Assembly: GCA_036389375.1 (NCBI GenBank)
Contig: DASVQA010000159.1
Location: forward strand, 1-25,850
Direction: 5' to 3'
From: QHXQ01 sp036389375
Lineage (GTDB): Bacteria; Acidobacteriota; Blastocatellia; Pyrinomonadales; Pyrinomonadaceae
Length of the DNA stretch: 25,850 nucleotides
Of the stretch, positions 7,882-16,435 are shown piece by piece. Made by a program: the position numbers and the translations under genes. Position 1 is the first letter of the stretch; each line of letters starts with the position of its first letter. Below the pieces are notes generated by a model that worked only from the letters and a program-made list of their open reading frames with translations, did not search any database and was not told the DNA's origin.

Positions 7882-9486
7882 ATGAGCACACAGAACGATA
7901 AGGGCTTGCGCCGGATCAGGCGCGCGCTGTTGAGCGTCTCTGACAAGACCGGACTGATCGAGTTTGCGCGGGCACTGCGCGGCTTCGAGGTCGAACTGCT
8001 GAGCACGGGCGGCACGGCCGCGGCCCTGCGCGCCGCCGGGCTTGAGGTGCGCGACGTGGCAGACGTAACGGGCTTCCCCGAAATGCTCGACGGCCGCATC
8101 AAGACGCTGCACCCGCGCGTCCACGGCGGACTGCTCGCCGTCCGCGCCAACGCCGAACACATGGCGGCCCTCAGCGCACACCAGATCGAGCCGATTGATC
8201 TGGTCGTGATCAATCTCTACCCCTTCGAGCAGACCATTGCGCGCGCTGGCGTCACAATGCTCGAAGCCATCGAGCAGATAGACATTGGCGGGCCGGCGAT
8301 GATCCGCTCGGCCGCGAAGAACTTTAACGACGTGGCGGTGGTCGTCAGCCCAGACAGCTATGCGCTAATCGCCCGCGAGTTGCACGCCAACGACGGAGCT
8401 TTATCAGGCGAGCTGCGCCGTGAACTGGCCGCCGCGGCCTTCACCTGCACGGCCGCCTACGACAGCGCGATCTCACGCTACTTCACCCGGCTGAAAGCTG
8501 AAGCTGCGCCCGTTGACGCGTCCACAGATGCGCTGACGGAAGCGATGAGGATTGAACTGCATAAGCTTAGTGATCTGCGTTATGGCGAGAATCCGCATCA
8601 GCAAGCTGCCCTCTATGAGACAAGTCCGCGCGCACACACGGCCGCGCCGCGCGGGATCGCGGCGGCTGAAATTCTCGCGGGCAAGGAGATGTCTTACAAC
8701 AACTACGTGGACGCCGACGCCGCCTGGCAGCTTGTCTGCGACTTCGGCGAGCCGGCCTGCGCGATCATCAAGCACACGAACCCGGCCGGCGTGGCCACCG
8801 CCGCGTCAGCGGCAGCAGCTTACCGGCGTGCGCTGGCGACCGATCCGGTGTCGGCCTTTGGCGGCATCGTCGCGTTCAATCAAAGCGTGGACGAGGCGGC
8901 GGCGCGCGCCGTCGTCGAGATATTTACTGAGGTCGTCGTCGCGCCCGATTATGCTCCGGCGGCGCTCGAAGTTCTGCGCACGAAGAAGAACCTGCGCGTG
9001 CTGCGGGCAGGCGAGCCGATGCCGGCCGCAGGTCTCGAATACAAACAGATCACCGGCGGACTGCTTGTCCAGACGCGCGACACGCACCGTTTGACGCGCG
9101 CCGCGCTCAGGCCGGTCACGCGCCGCGCGCCGACCGATGAAGAGATCGCGGCGCTGCTGTTTGCCTGGACGGTCTGCAAGCACACGAAGTCGAATGCAAT
9201 CGTCTATGCGCGTGCGGGGCAGACAGTCGGGGTCGGCGCGGGGCAGATGTCGCGCGTGGATTCCGTCCGCATCGGCGCAATGCGCGCGCAACTGCCGCTC
9301 GCCGGCAGCGTCCTTGCCTCCGACGCCTTCTTCCCCTTCCGCGACGGACTTGACGAGGCCGCCCGGCACGGCATCACTGCCGTCATTCAGCCCGGCGGCT
9401 CCATGCGCGACGCCGAAGTGATCGCCGCCGCAGACGAGCACAATCTGGCGATGGTCTTCACCGGCATACGCCACTTCAAACACTGA
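7882..9486 (+). CDS. purH: bifunctional AICAR formyltransferase / IMP cyclohydrolase
   Basis: Catalyses the last two steps of de novo IMP synthesis in the cytoplasm. The N-terminal cyclohydrolase domain shows RALLSVSDKTG (about 15-24), ELLSTGGTA and GFPEMLDGRIKTLHPRVHGG. The transformylase domain shows LRYGENPHQQAALYE and the catalytic Lys297-His298 in IIKHTNPAGVA, and the C-terminus has SDAFFPFRDGLDEAA and IQPGGSMRD. The start at 7882 gives 534 residues and places RALLSVSDK at the family's usual distance from the N-terminus. In-frame ATGs at 7873 and 7822 are alternatives; the latter overlaps the VWFA stop as ATGA and would add a non-conserved extension. The domain order is complete and no key residue is missing. 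Other purine genes are not next to it. Confidence 0.96.
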   Translation: MSTQNDKGLRRIRRALLSVSDKTGLIEFARALRGFEVELLSTGGTAAALRAAGLEVRDVADVTGFPEMLDGRIKTLHPRVHGGLLAVRANAEHMAALSAHQIEPIDLVVINLYPFEQTIARAGVTMLEAIEQIDIGGPAMIRSAAKNFNDVAVVVSPDSYALIARELHANDGALSGELRRELAAAAFTCTAAYDSAISRYFTRLKAEAAPVDASTDALTEAMRIELHKLSDLRYGENPHQQAALYETSPRAHTAAPRGIAAAEILAGKEMSYNNYVDADAAWQLVCDFGEPACAIIKHTNPAGVATAASAAAAYRRALATDPVSAFGGIVAFNQSVDEAAARAVVEIFTEVVVAPDYAPAALEVLRTKKNLRVLRAGEPMPAAGLEYKQITGGLLVQTRDTHRLTRAALRPVTRRAPTDEEIAALLFAWTVCKHTKSNAIVYARAGQTVGVGAGQMSRVDSVRIGAMRAQLPLAGSVLASDAFFPFRDGLDEAARHGITAVIQPGGSMRDAEVIAAADEHNLAMVFTGIRHFKH

Positions 9487-9883
9487 AGCGCCGCCCCGGT
9501 CTGCCCCGTTAATGTCATCAGGCGCGCTCGTTCAGTGCCTCCCTTGCGTGCCGCCTCATCAAGTGGCACAATAAGCATTCCTGCAAACGATTTTAAGATT
9601 GACTGAAGGCTAATACGCGGCCGCGCGTTTTTGGATCGGACGTTCCCCCGCGTCGTCCATGCCTTCGGGGTGCTGGCGGTTGGTTTTCACCTTCGCACTA
9701 TTGTCAGGCAGCGCGGCGCTCGCGCAATTTCCCCCTGCTAAATCTATTCCGGCAGCGGCATAACTGGCCGGTGACAATCACCTGCGCGCCCCGCCGCGCA
9801 GGACGTGTCGGCACTTGTGCATTCATCTGCCAACCGCGCGAGCTAAGGTCGCGCGGCCCGACGAGCAGGCAGGACGTAAGAAG
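9487..9883 (+). other. 397-nt region between purH and receptor 2
   Basis: No full gene is visible here. The stretch holds a possible weak promoter (TTGCGT, 17 bp, CACAAT around 9546-9574) and the 34-codon signal-peptide-like ORF at 9659-9763. The last part is a presumptive leader of receptor 2 with AGGA (9871-9874) before its ATG. I looked for a cobalamin-riboswitch-like element, common before TonB receptors, and saw none I could support. No intrinsic terminator is evident after purH. Confidence 0.4.
9659..9763 (+). CDS. 34-codon signal-peptide-like ORF (doubtful)
   Basis: ATG at 9659 to TAA at 9763 encodes a peptide with an Arg in the n-region, a hydrophobic core (LVFTFALLSGSAALA) and a signal-peptidase-like ALA-Q junction, followed by only about twelve residues (QFPPAKSIPAAA). 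There is no convincing ribosome binding site. It could be a small secreted peptide, the remnant of an exported gene truncated by a stop, or chance. It lies 120 nt upstream of receptor 2 on the same strand. Confidence 0.25.
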   Translation: MPSGCWRLVFTFALLSGSAALAQFPPAKSIPAAA

Positions 9884-12694
9884 ATGGACGACAGGCTCAA
9901 CTTGCTCACACAGACCGCTCGCGCGCTGGCGCTCCTCATATTCTGCGCACTCTCTATCTACAGCCCGACGTCCGTCTGCGCGCAACAGACCGTGACTTCC
10001 GCGACAGTCAGCGGGCGCGTCGCGGACACGCACGGCGCGGCCCTCGCGGGCGCAACCATCACAGCGCAAAATCTTGATACGAACTTGACGCGCACCGTCG
10101 TCACCGACGAGGAGGGGCGTTATCGTTTCGCTTTCCTGCCGGTCGGCTCGTACCAACTCACGGTCGACAGGAGCGGCTTCGCGTCGCTCACGATCAAGTT
10201 GGCGCTGACGGTCGGGCAGGCGCTCGATCTGCCTTTGCGGCTGGACGCGGCGGGCCTCGCCGAGATCGTCAACATCACGAGCGGCGTGCCGGTCGTTGAA
10301 GCCGGACGCACACAGGTCGCCGAGACCGTCCTCCCGCGCGAGATTGACGAACTGCCGCTTAACGGGCGCAACTATCTCGACCTTGCGCTGCTTGCGCCGG
10401 GCACTTCGCGCACCAACACAAACAGCAATCAGCGTTTCGCCGAGACCTCGTCCGTACCCGGCACGGGTGTATCGTTTGCCGGGCAGCGGAACCTGAACAA
10501 CAGTTTTCTGGTGGACGGGCTTTCCGCCAACGACGACGCGGCCGATCTGGCCGGCACGTTCTACAGTCAGGAGGTGATCCGCGAGTTTCAGGTCATCACG
10601 TCCGGCGGTGTCGCCGAGTTCGGGCGGGCCTCGGGCGGCGTGGTCAACGTCCTCACGCAGTCCGGCACAAACGACTGGCACGGCCGGCTCTACGGCTTTC
10701 TGCGCAATCAACGCTTCGACGCGCGCAACCCGCTCGCCGCGCGCAGAGACCCGCTGACGCAGACGCAGTACGGCGCATCGCTCGGCGGCCCCTTGCGCCA
10801 CGACCGCACCTTTCTCTTCGCCAACTTCGAGCAGACGCGCCGCCACGATGCAGGCATCATCACGATCAGGCCCGCCAACGTCGCCACCATCAACGCGCGT
10901 CTCGATGAGACAGGTTACGCGGGCGCGCGCATCCAGACCGGCGAATTTCCCGGCGGCTACAATACCGCCAATCTGTTCGCGCGCCTCGATCATCAGGTCA
11001 ACCTCGCCAATCAACTCGCAGCCCGCTACAACCTCTATGACCTCGATAGCGCGAACGCGCGCAACGTCGGCGGTTTGAACGCCATCAGTCGCGGCACGGC
11101 CCTGCAAGACCGCGATCAAATACTGACCGGCAGCCTCGTCTCGACGCTCTCGCCCTACACGATCAACGAGGCCCGCGTGCAGTTTACGCATAGCCGTCTG
11201 GCCGCGCCTGTAAACGATGCCAGGGGGCCGGCCGTCAACATCTCCGGCGTGGCCAGTTTCGGCACGGCCACCTTCTCGCCGACCGCGCGTGCGCTCGACG
11301 TGTTTGAGTTGGTGGATAACGTCACGACCGAGCGCGGCGCGCATGCGCTCAAGGGCGGTGCTGATTTTCTGCTCAACCGCGTGAACATCAACTTTCCCGG
11401 CGCGCTACAAGGCGTCTATTCATTCGCTTCGCTCGCCAACTTTCAGGCCGGGCGCTACGTAACCTTTCAGCAAGCGTTCGGCGCACCGGCGCAGTTTCAG
11501 TCGAACCCGAACATCGGTCTCTACGTGCAGGACGAGTGGAAGCCACGCCCGACGCTGACCGTCAACGCGGGGCTGCGCTACGACGCGCAATTTCTCCCCG
11601 ACCCGATTACGACCGACGCCAACAACTTCGCGCCGCGCATCGGCCTCGCCTACGCGCCCGGTGATCGCAAGACCGTGCTGCGCGCAAGTTTCGGCATCTA
11701 TTTCGACCGCCTGCCGCTACGCGCCACGTCGAATGCGCTGCAACGCGACGGCTCGAAATACAAGGTCGCGGTGCTGTCGTTCGGTCAAGCCGGTGCGCCC
11801 GTCTTTCCGCAGACGCTCGCCGAGTTTCCCGCCGGCACGCTCGTCAGCATCACGACCATTGATCCGCACATTAAAAACAGCTACAGCGAACAGTTGAGCC
11901 TACAGCTTGAGCGCGAACTGCCATTCGCCAGTTCGCTCACGGTCGGCTATCTGCACCTGCGCGGGCTGCACCTCATTCTGGCGCGCAACGTCAACGTGCC
12001 GCGCTTTCCTGCGTCGGCGGGCGTGTCGAATCTCGGTCGCCCCGATCCGCGCTTCGCCAACGTCAGCCGCTTCGAGTCGTCGGGCGATTCCTATTACGAC
12101 GGCTTGATCGTCTCGTTCAACAAACGCGCGACGCGCTGGGCGGGCGTGCGGCTCGCTTACACGCTCTCGAAATCAATTGACGATTCCGGCAACTTCTTTT
12201 TCTCCACTCCGCAGGACAACTTCAACCTGCGCGGCGAACGCGGTCTCTCTGACAACGATCAGCGCCATCGTCTGACCTTTAGCGGCACGCTCGAACCGCC
12301 GCCCGCACCGCCCCATGCGGCCGCATTGCGCCGCGCGCTCGTCGGTTTCCAGTTCAGCTACATCTTCACTTACGCCTCGCGGCTGCCCTTCAACATTCAG
12401 ACGGGCACTGATCTCAATTTCGATACCAACGTCAACGACCGCCCGCCCGGCGTCGGGCGCAACACGGGGCGCGGTTTCGATTTTGCCGCGCTCGATCTCA
12501 GGTTGAGCCGACGCTTCGCGCTGACCGAGCGGCTGCGTTTGGAAACACTCGTCGAAGGCTTCAACGTCCTCAATCGCGCCAACCTGCAACTGCCGAACAA
12601 CACGCTCAACGCGAGCACGCTGGCCACCTTCAACCAGCCCGGCGGCGCGGACAATCCACGCCAGCTACAATTCGGCCTGCGCCTCAACTTCTAA
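9884..12694 (+). CDS. TonB-dependent receptor, Oar-like, with carboxypeptidase-regulatory domain (receptor 2)
   Basis: A 936-residue outer-membrane protein. The ATG at 9884 has AGGA nine nt upstream and opens a signal peptide (LALLIFCALSIYSPTSVCA, cleavage before Gln34); the open frame from 9815 adds only a non-signal extension. A CarboxypepD_reg domain (SGRVADTHGAALAGATITA) is followed by the LPLNGRNYLDLALLAPG motif typical of acidobacterial Oar-like receptors. The plug comes next (SFLVDGLSANDD, EFQVITSGGVAEFGRASGGVVNV), then a long barrel ending in LQFGLRLNF with a terminal Phe, as expected for BAM recognition. Substrate unknown. The CPCC lipoprotein gene begins 15 nt after its stop and is almost certainly co-expressed. 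Confidence 0.93.
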   Translation: MDDRLNLLTQTARALALLIFCALSIYSPTSVCAQQTVTSATVSGRVADTHGAALAGATITAQNLDTNLTRTVVTDEEGRYRFAFLPVGSYQLTVDRSGFASLTIKLALTVGQALDLPLRLDAAGLAEIVNITSGVPVVEAGRTQVAETVLPREIDELPLNGRNYLDLALLAPGTSRTNTNSNQRFAETSSVPGTGVSFAGQRNLNNSFLVDGLSANDDAADLAGTFYSQEVIREFQVITSGGVAEFGRASGGVVNVLTQSGTNDWHGRLYGFLRNQRFDARNPLAARRDPLTQTQYGASLGGPLRHDRTFLFANFEQTRRHDAGIITIRPANVATINARLDETGYAGARIQTGEFPGGYNTANLFARLDHQVNLANQLAARYNLYDLDSANARNVGGLNAISRGTALQDRDQILTGSLVSTLSPYTINEARVQFTHSRLAAPVNDARGPAVNISGVASFGTATFSPTARALDVFELVDNVTTERGAHALKGGADFLLNRVNINFPGALQGVYSFASLANFQAGRYVTFQQAFGAPAQFQSNPNIGLYVQDEWKPRPTLTVNAGLRYDAQFLPDPITTDANNFAPRIGLAYAPGDRKTVLRASFGIYFDRLPLRATSNALQRDGSKYKVAVLSFGQAGAPVFPQTLAEFPAGTLVSITTIDPHIKNSYSEQLSLQLERELPFASSLTVGYLHLRGLHLILARNVNVPRFPASAGVSNLGRPDPRFANVSRFESSGDSYYDGLIVSFNKRATRWAGVRLAYTLSKSIDDSGNFFFSTPQDNFNLRGERGLSDNDQRHRLTFSGTLEPPPAPPHAAALRRALVGFQFSYIFTYASRLPFNIQTGTDLNFDTNVNDRPPGVGRNTGRGFDFAALDLRLSRRFALTERLRLETLVEGFNVLNRANLQLPNNTLNASTLATFNQPGGADNPRQLQFGLRLNF

Positions 12695-12709
12695 AGGACA
12701 AAAGCAGTC

Positions 12710-14008
12710 GTGCGAACACAAACGATCATCCTCTGCCTCGCGTTGCTCGCCCTGACCGGCTGCGCGCGGCCAACCCAGCAGAGCGCGCAACCGACGACGA
12801 ACGCGGGCGCGGGGCCGACGGCCGCCGCAGCGCCGCAGGCTGTCCGCATCTCGGCCGAAGGCACGGACGCGGCCGAGCCGGCGCTCGTCGCGGGCCGCGC
12901 CGGCACAGCTTTCGTCTCGTGGGTTGAGCACGCGGCGGACGGCGGCGCAGATGTGTTCGTCAGGCATGTAAGCGCCGACGGCACGCCCTTGGCCGCGCCC
13001 GTCAGGGTGAATGCGGAGCGCGGCGCGGCGACCGCGTGGCACGGCGACCCGCCCACGCTCGCCTTCGCGCCCGACGGCACGCTCTACATCGGCTGGACGG
13101 CGCGCGACCCCGCGAAGGAGCATGCGACCGCGCTCTATCTCTCGGTTTCGCACGACGACGGTCAGACGTTCGCGCCGCCCGTGCAGGTGAACGACGACCG
13201 GCGACCGGCGGAACACGGGCTGCACTCGCTCGCGGTCGGCGCAGACGGGCGCGTCTATGTCGTCTGGCTTGACGAGCGCAACGTTGCCGCGCCGCCCGCG
13301 TCAACCTCAAAGACAGAGCATCAGCACGGCGAAGCCAATCGAGATGTCTTCTTCGCTTATTCGACCGACGGCGGGAAAACCTTTACGCCGAATCGGCGGC
13401 TGGCGACGGAAGCCTGCCCCTGTTGCAAGACGGCGCTCGCCGTCGGGCGCGACGGCCGGCTCTACGCGAGTTGGCGACAGGTCTTGCCCGGCAACTTCCG
13501 GCACATTGCCGTCGCGTCTTCGGCCGATGGCGGCGAGACGTTTGCGCCACCCGTCGTCGTCAGCGACGACCAATGGCAACTGAGCGGCTGTCCTGTCTCC
13601 GGCGCAGCCCTGCATCCGGCCGCAGACGGCGCGCTCCTCGTCGTCTGGTACACGGCGGGCGAGCGCGGCGCGCCCGGTCTCTACTGGGCCGAGTCGCGCG
13701 ATGGCGGGCGCACTTTCTCCGCGCGGCAACAGTTAAACGCAGGCTCTGTGCATGGCACGCCGGTGCTGTTGGCGGCAGAGGGGCAGGAACAATTGCGCGC
13801 CGTCTGGCAGGTCGGCGGGGGTAAGACCGGGATACGGCTGGCGACGCGCGGGCAGGCCGGCTGGGACGTAAGCAGCGCACCACTGATCGACGCGGGCGAA
13901 GTGCCGGCCGCTGACCTGTCGGGCGCGCACCTGCTCGTCGCTTACGCCGGCAAGGCGGGCGACTTTCGCGGCGTCTGGGTCGCCCAATCCGACCTGCCGC
14001 GCGGTTGA
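12710..14008 (+). CDS. BNR/Asp-box sialidase-like lipoprotein with CPCC motif
   Basis: A 432-residue lipoprotein from GTG 12710, with AAGGA just after the receptor stop as ribosome binding site. The signal ends in ALTGC with lipid-attachment Cys18. The chain is a predicted beta-propeller with at least four Asp boxes of the S-x-D-x-G-x-T-F type (SHDDGQTF, STDGGKTF, SADGGETF, SRDGGRTF). It also has a CPCC motif at residues 236-239, a further Cys294 in SGCPVSG, and a His-rich EHQHGE stretch about 30 residues before CPCC. The catalytic Arg triad of true sialidases was not identified, so enzymatic sialidase activity is not claimed. Tight coupling to receptor 2 suggests a surface or periplasmic partner of that receptor; the Cys/His motifs suggest metal or redox binding (inference). 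Confidence 0.8.
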   Translation: MRTQTIILCLALLALTGCARPTQQSAQPTTNAGAGPTAAAAPQAVRISAEGTDAAEPALVAGRAGTAFVSWVEHAADGGADVFVRHVSADGTPLAAPVRVNAERGAATAWHGDPPTLAFAPDGTLYIGWTARDPAKEHATALYLSVSHDDGQTFAPPVQVNDDRRPAEHGLHSLAVGADGRVYVVWLDERNVAAPPASTSKTEHQHGEANRDVFFAYSTDGGKTFTPNRRLATEACPCCKTALAVGRDGRLYASWRQVLPGNFRHIAVASSADGGETFAPPVVVSDDQWQLSGCPVSGAALHPAADGALLVVWYTAGERGAPGLYWAESRDGGRTFSARQQLNAGSVHGTPVLLAAEGQEQLRAVWQVGGGKTGIRLATRGQAGWDVSSAPLIDAGEVPAADLSGAHLLVAYAGKAGDFRGVWVAQSDLPRG

Positions 14009-14030
14009 TGGTTGGCGGCGCGCGCGGCGC

Positions 14031-14059
14031 TTGCTCTTGCGCCCGCGCATCGTTGATAC
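14031..14059 (+). promoter_or_regulatory. possible promoter of the M48-LprI-fabI unit
   Basis: TTGCTC at 14031-14036, a 17-bp spacer and TGATAC at 14054-14059, about 75 nt before the M48 start codon. Both hexamers match only partly, so this is a candidate only. Confidence 0.35.
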
Positions 14060-14133
14060 TTGCCCCCGCGCACACTCCCGTCCATGTCTCCCGGAGACCG
14101 CGCATAACTTCGTTGTGCTGAAGGGATCGATCC

Positions 14134-15135
14134 ATGCCAGATAACGTGTCCAGCCTAGAGCCGAACGGCGACGCAGCCGACGGCACGCAGATTCGCTGCC
14201 GCTACTGCGGGCAGTTGAACCAGACGCGCGCCGAAGCGAACGGCGCGGCCAAGTGCGGGCGCTGCCGTCTGCCGCTCTCAGACGAGCCGCACAGGAAATT
14301 CGCCGAACTCAGCAAGCACGAATACATCCACCCGGCTGATAGTCGCGCGCTCTCGGCGCTGCGCGCGATCCCCGGCATCGACACGGCCGTGAAGAAACTG
14401 CTGTCCGTCACGGGCGAATCCGCCATCCGCGTCATCTTCATGGCGAGCGCCGTGCGCGTCACGCCGCTGCAATGTCCAGACCTGCATGCCAAGCTGCAAG
14501 TCGCCTGCACGACGCTCGGCGTGGACATGCCGGAGCTTTACGTGCAGCAGTCGCCGGTCGTCAACGCCTTCACCGGCGGCGTCGAGCGCCCTGTCATCGT
14601 GCTCTATTCGGGGCTGCTCGAACGCTTAAGCGACGAAGAGACGCTCGCCGTCATTGCCCACGAGGTCGGGCACATACACGCCGAACACGTGCTCTACCTG
14701 ACGGTCGCGCACCTGCTCGAAGCACTCGCCAATCTCGCCATCGCCGCCGCGCCCATCGCCAGTCTCGTCGCGCAGCTTCTCTCCGGCACGATGCGCGCCG
14801 CGCTGCTCGCGTGGGCCCGCCGCGCCGAGTTGTCGTGCGACCGCGCGGCGCTCCTCGTCACGCAGGACGAAGATGTGATCGGGCGCACGATGATGAAACT
14901 CTGCGGTGGCACGTTCGCGTCCAAAGTTGACTACGAACAGTTTCTCGCGCAGGCGCGCGACTTCCAGAAGAACTACGACGAGAAGGCGCTCGACCGCTTC
15001 TGGGCCGACATCATCACGTCGGGGCTGACGCATCCCTTCCCCGTCTGGCGCGTCTCCGAGATTCTCAAGTGGACGGAGAGTGGCGAATACGCACGCATCA
15101 TCAACGGCCCGGCCGCCGAGAGCGCTGCCGCTTGA
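14134..15135 (+). CDS. M48-family metallopeptidase with N-terminal zinc ribbon
   Basis: A 333-residue protein starting at ATG 14134, with AAGGGA upstream. Residues 22-44 form a zinc ribbon (C22-R-Y-C25 and C41-G-R-C44). The peptidase part has the M48 zinc site HEVGH at 176-180 and the third-ligand motif in AELSCDRAA (Glu232). A hydrophobic segment (ALANLAIAAAPIASLVAQLL) sits between the two motifs, as in other M48 enzymes. There is no N-terminal signal peptide, so the zinc ribbon is probably cytoplasmic. Unlike HtpX it lacks a pair of N-terminal TM helices. The partner or substrate is unknown, and a role in protein quality control is inferred from the family. LprI-like and fabI genes follow closely. 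Confidence 0.88.
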   Translation: MPDNVSSLEPNGDAADGTQIRCRYCGQLNQTRAEANGAAKCGRCRLPLSDEPHRKFAELSKHEYIHPADSRALSALRAIPGIDTAVKKLLSVTGESAIRVIFMASAVRVTPLQCPDLHAKLQVACTTLGVDMPELYVQQSPVVNAFTGGVERPVIVLYSGLLERLSDEETLAVIAHEVGHIHAEHVLYLTVAHLLEALANLAIAAAPIASLVAQLLSGTMRAALLAWARRAELSCDRAALLVTQDEDVIGRTMMKLCGGTFASKVDYEQFLAQARDFQKNYDEKALDRFWADIITSGLTHPFPVWRVSEILKWTESGEYARIINGPAAESAAA

Positions 15136-15168
15136 AGCCGCCCCGTCTGAAGCTGAAGGACAGAAACC

Positions 15169-15573
15169 ATGAAAAGGATGCTGCTGTGCCTCCTGCTGGC
15201 GCTCTCTGCGCTGCCGCCCGCCGGTCTTCGCGCGCAGAAAGGGCGACAGCAGCAGCAGAAAGACACGTGCTTCGACACGGCGCACACTCAGCTTGAACTG
15301 AACGAGTGCGCCGACAAGGACTACAAGACCGCCGACGCCGCGCTCAATCGCGTCTACAACCAACTCGCCGCCAAATTGAGCAACGAAGAGAAGGCGAAGC
15401 TGAAAGAGGTGGAGTTGAATTGGCTTAAATACCGCGACGCGAACTGCACGTTTGAGGCGGACGCTTATGCCGGCGGCAGCATCGCCCCGTTCACTTACTC
15501 CAACTGCCTTGCGCGCATGACCCGCACGCGCACCGACGAACTCAGAGAGCAACTTAAAGACAGGGAAAATTAG
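15169..15573 (+). CDS. secreted LprI-like (DUF1311) protein
   Basis: A 134-residue protein with a signal peptide (MLLCLLLALSALPPAGLRA) and AAGGA before the ATG. The mature part shows the DUF1311/LprI pattern: DTCFDTAHTQLELNECADKD, then ALNRVYNQLAAKL, WLKYRDANC and SNCLARMTRTRTDEL. Four Cys spaced for two disulfides fit a periplasmic or lipid-exposed fold. LprI of Mycobacterium is reported as a lysozyme inhibitor; other members are unassigned, so an inhibitor role here is only possible. It follows the M48 gene by 33 nt and precedes fabI by 5 nt, so it is likely in one operon. Confidence 0.85.
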   Translation: MKRMLLCLLLALSALPPAGLRAQKGRQQQQKDTCFDTAHTQLELNECADKDYKTADAALNRVYNQLAAKLSNEEKAKLKEVELNWLKYRDANCTFEADAYAGGSIAPFTYSNCLARMTRTRTDELREQLKDREN

Positions 15574-15578
15574 CCGCT

Positions 15579-16343
15579 ATGATGGAGAACAAAGTCGGCA
15601 TCATCTTCGGCGTGGCGAACAAGCGTTCGATTGCGTGGGCGTCGGCGCAGGCCCTCGCGGGCGCGGGCGCGCAGTTGGCCTTCACCTATCAGAACGAGCG
15701 GCTGCGCGAGAATGTCGAAGGACTGACGCGCGACCTGACGGGCGACCCGCTGCTCGTGCAGTGCGACGTGCAGCACCCCGAAGAGATACAGGAGACTTTC
15801 CGGCGCTTGGGCGAGCGTTACGGGCGCTTGGATTTTCTCGTCCACAGTCTCGCCTTTGCGCCCCGCGAGGCGCTCGAAGGTGAGTTCGCCGCGACGACGC
15901 GCGAGGCGTTTCTGATGGCGCTCGACATCAGCGCCCACTCGCTGACGGAACTGGCGCGCGCTGCCCGGCCGTTGATGACCGAAGGCGGCAGCATCGTTTC
16001 GATGACCTACTTCGGCGCGGAAAAAGTTATACCGAATTACAACGTGATGGGCGTCGCTAAAGCTGCGCTCGAAGCCTCGACGCGTTATCTCGCGTGGGAC
16101 TTGGGCAAAGACAACATTCGCGTCAACGCCATCAGCGCCGGCCCGCTCAACACCTTGGCTGCGCGCGGCGTCGGCAATCTCTCATCCATGCTCAAGCACC
16201 ACGCCGAACACTCGCCCCTGCGCCGCAACGTCGAGGCGCGCGAGGTCGGCAACGCCGCACTCTTCCTCTGTAGTCCGCTCGCCACCGCCATCACCGGCGA
16301 AGTCCTCCACGTGGACTGCGGCTATAACATCATGGCGTTTTGA
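15579..16343 (+). CDS. fabI: enoyl-[acyl-carrier-protein] reductase (NADH)
   Basis: Reduces trans-2-enoyl-ACP in the last step of each fatty-acid elongation cycle. The 254-residue chain has the FabI form of the SDR nucleotide motif (GVANKRSIAW, residues 11-20) and DFLVHSLAFAPREAL. The catalytic pair is Tyr144 in MTYFGAEKV and Tyr154-x6-Lys161 in IPNYNVMGVAKAALEA, and RVNAISAGPLNTLAARG follows. These match E. coli FabI Tyr146, Tyr156 and Lys163. Two ATGs in a row (15579, 15582) make the start ambiguous by one residue. Its 3' side runs directly into the first heptamer repeat element. Confidence 0.96.
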   Translation: MMENKVGIIFGVANKRSIAWASAQALAGAGAQLAFTYQNERLRENVEGLTRDLTGDPLLVQCDVQHPEEIQETFRRLGERYGRLDFLVHSLAFAPREALEGEFAATTREAFLMALDISAHSLTELARAARPLMTEGGSIVSMTYFGAEKVIPNYNVMGVAKAALEASTRYLAWDLGKDNIRVNAISAGPLNTLAARGVGNLSSMLKHHAEHSPLRRNVEAREVGNAALFLCSPLATAITGEVLHVDCGYNIMAF

Positions 16344-16349
16344 TAAAGC

Positions 16350-16435
16350 GTAGCCAGTGGTCGGTAGTCAGTAGTCAGCAGGTTAACAGCCTTCTTTCTA
16401 CTGACTACTGACTACTGACTACTGACTACTGACTC
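16350..16435 (+). repeat. heptamer inverted repeat element, copy 1
   Basis: The left arm has four in-register heptamers (TAGCCAG, TGGTCGG, TAGTCAG, TAGTCAG; 16351-16378). A spacer with GTTAAC follows, then five perfect tandem CTACTGA units (16398-16432) and CTC. The right-arm unit is the complement of the left, so the transcript can form a long hairpin. It fills the fabI to LOG-gene junction and abuts the ATG at 16436, leaving no Shine-Dalgarno sequence. Copies 2 and 3 lie at 21599 and 25271. Confidence 0.9.

Noticed and set aside
9600..9883. Cobalamin riboswitch before receptor 2
   Set aside because: I could not find the conserved B12-box or a coherent fold; TonB-receptor context alone is not enough.
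9704..11344. 546-codon open frame on the minus strand opposite receptor 2
   Set aside because: Charged, Arg-rich low-complexity translation without domain motifs, antisense to a strong TonB receptor; a GC-rich shadow frame.
12710..14008. Annotation as a true exo-alpha-sialidase
   Set aside because: Asp boxes are present but the catalytic Arg triad and Tyr/Glu pair could not be identified, so only the fold is claimed.
14626..15552. 308-codon minus-strand frame opposite M48 and LprI-like genes
   Set aside because: It spans two well-supported plus-strand genes and their junction and has no motif of its own.
16350..16435. CRISPR array interpretation of the CTACTGA repeats
   Set aside because: Units are contiguous 7-mers with no spacers and are arranged as an inverted pair; no cas genes are present.
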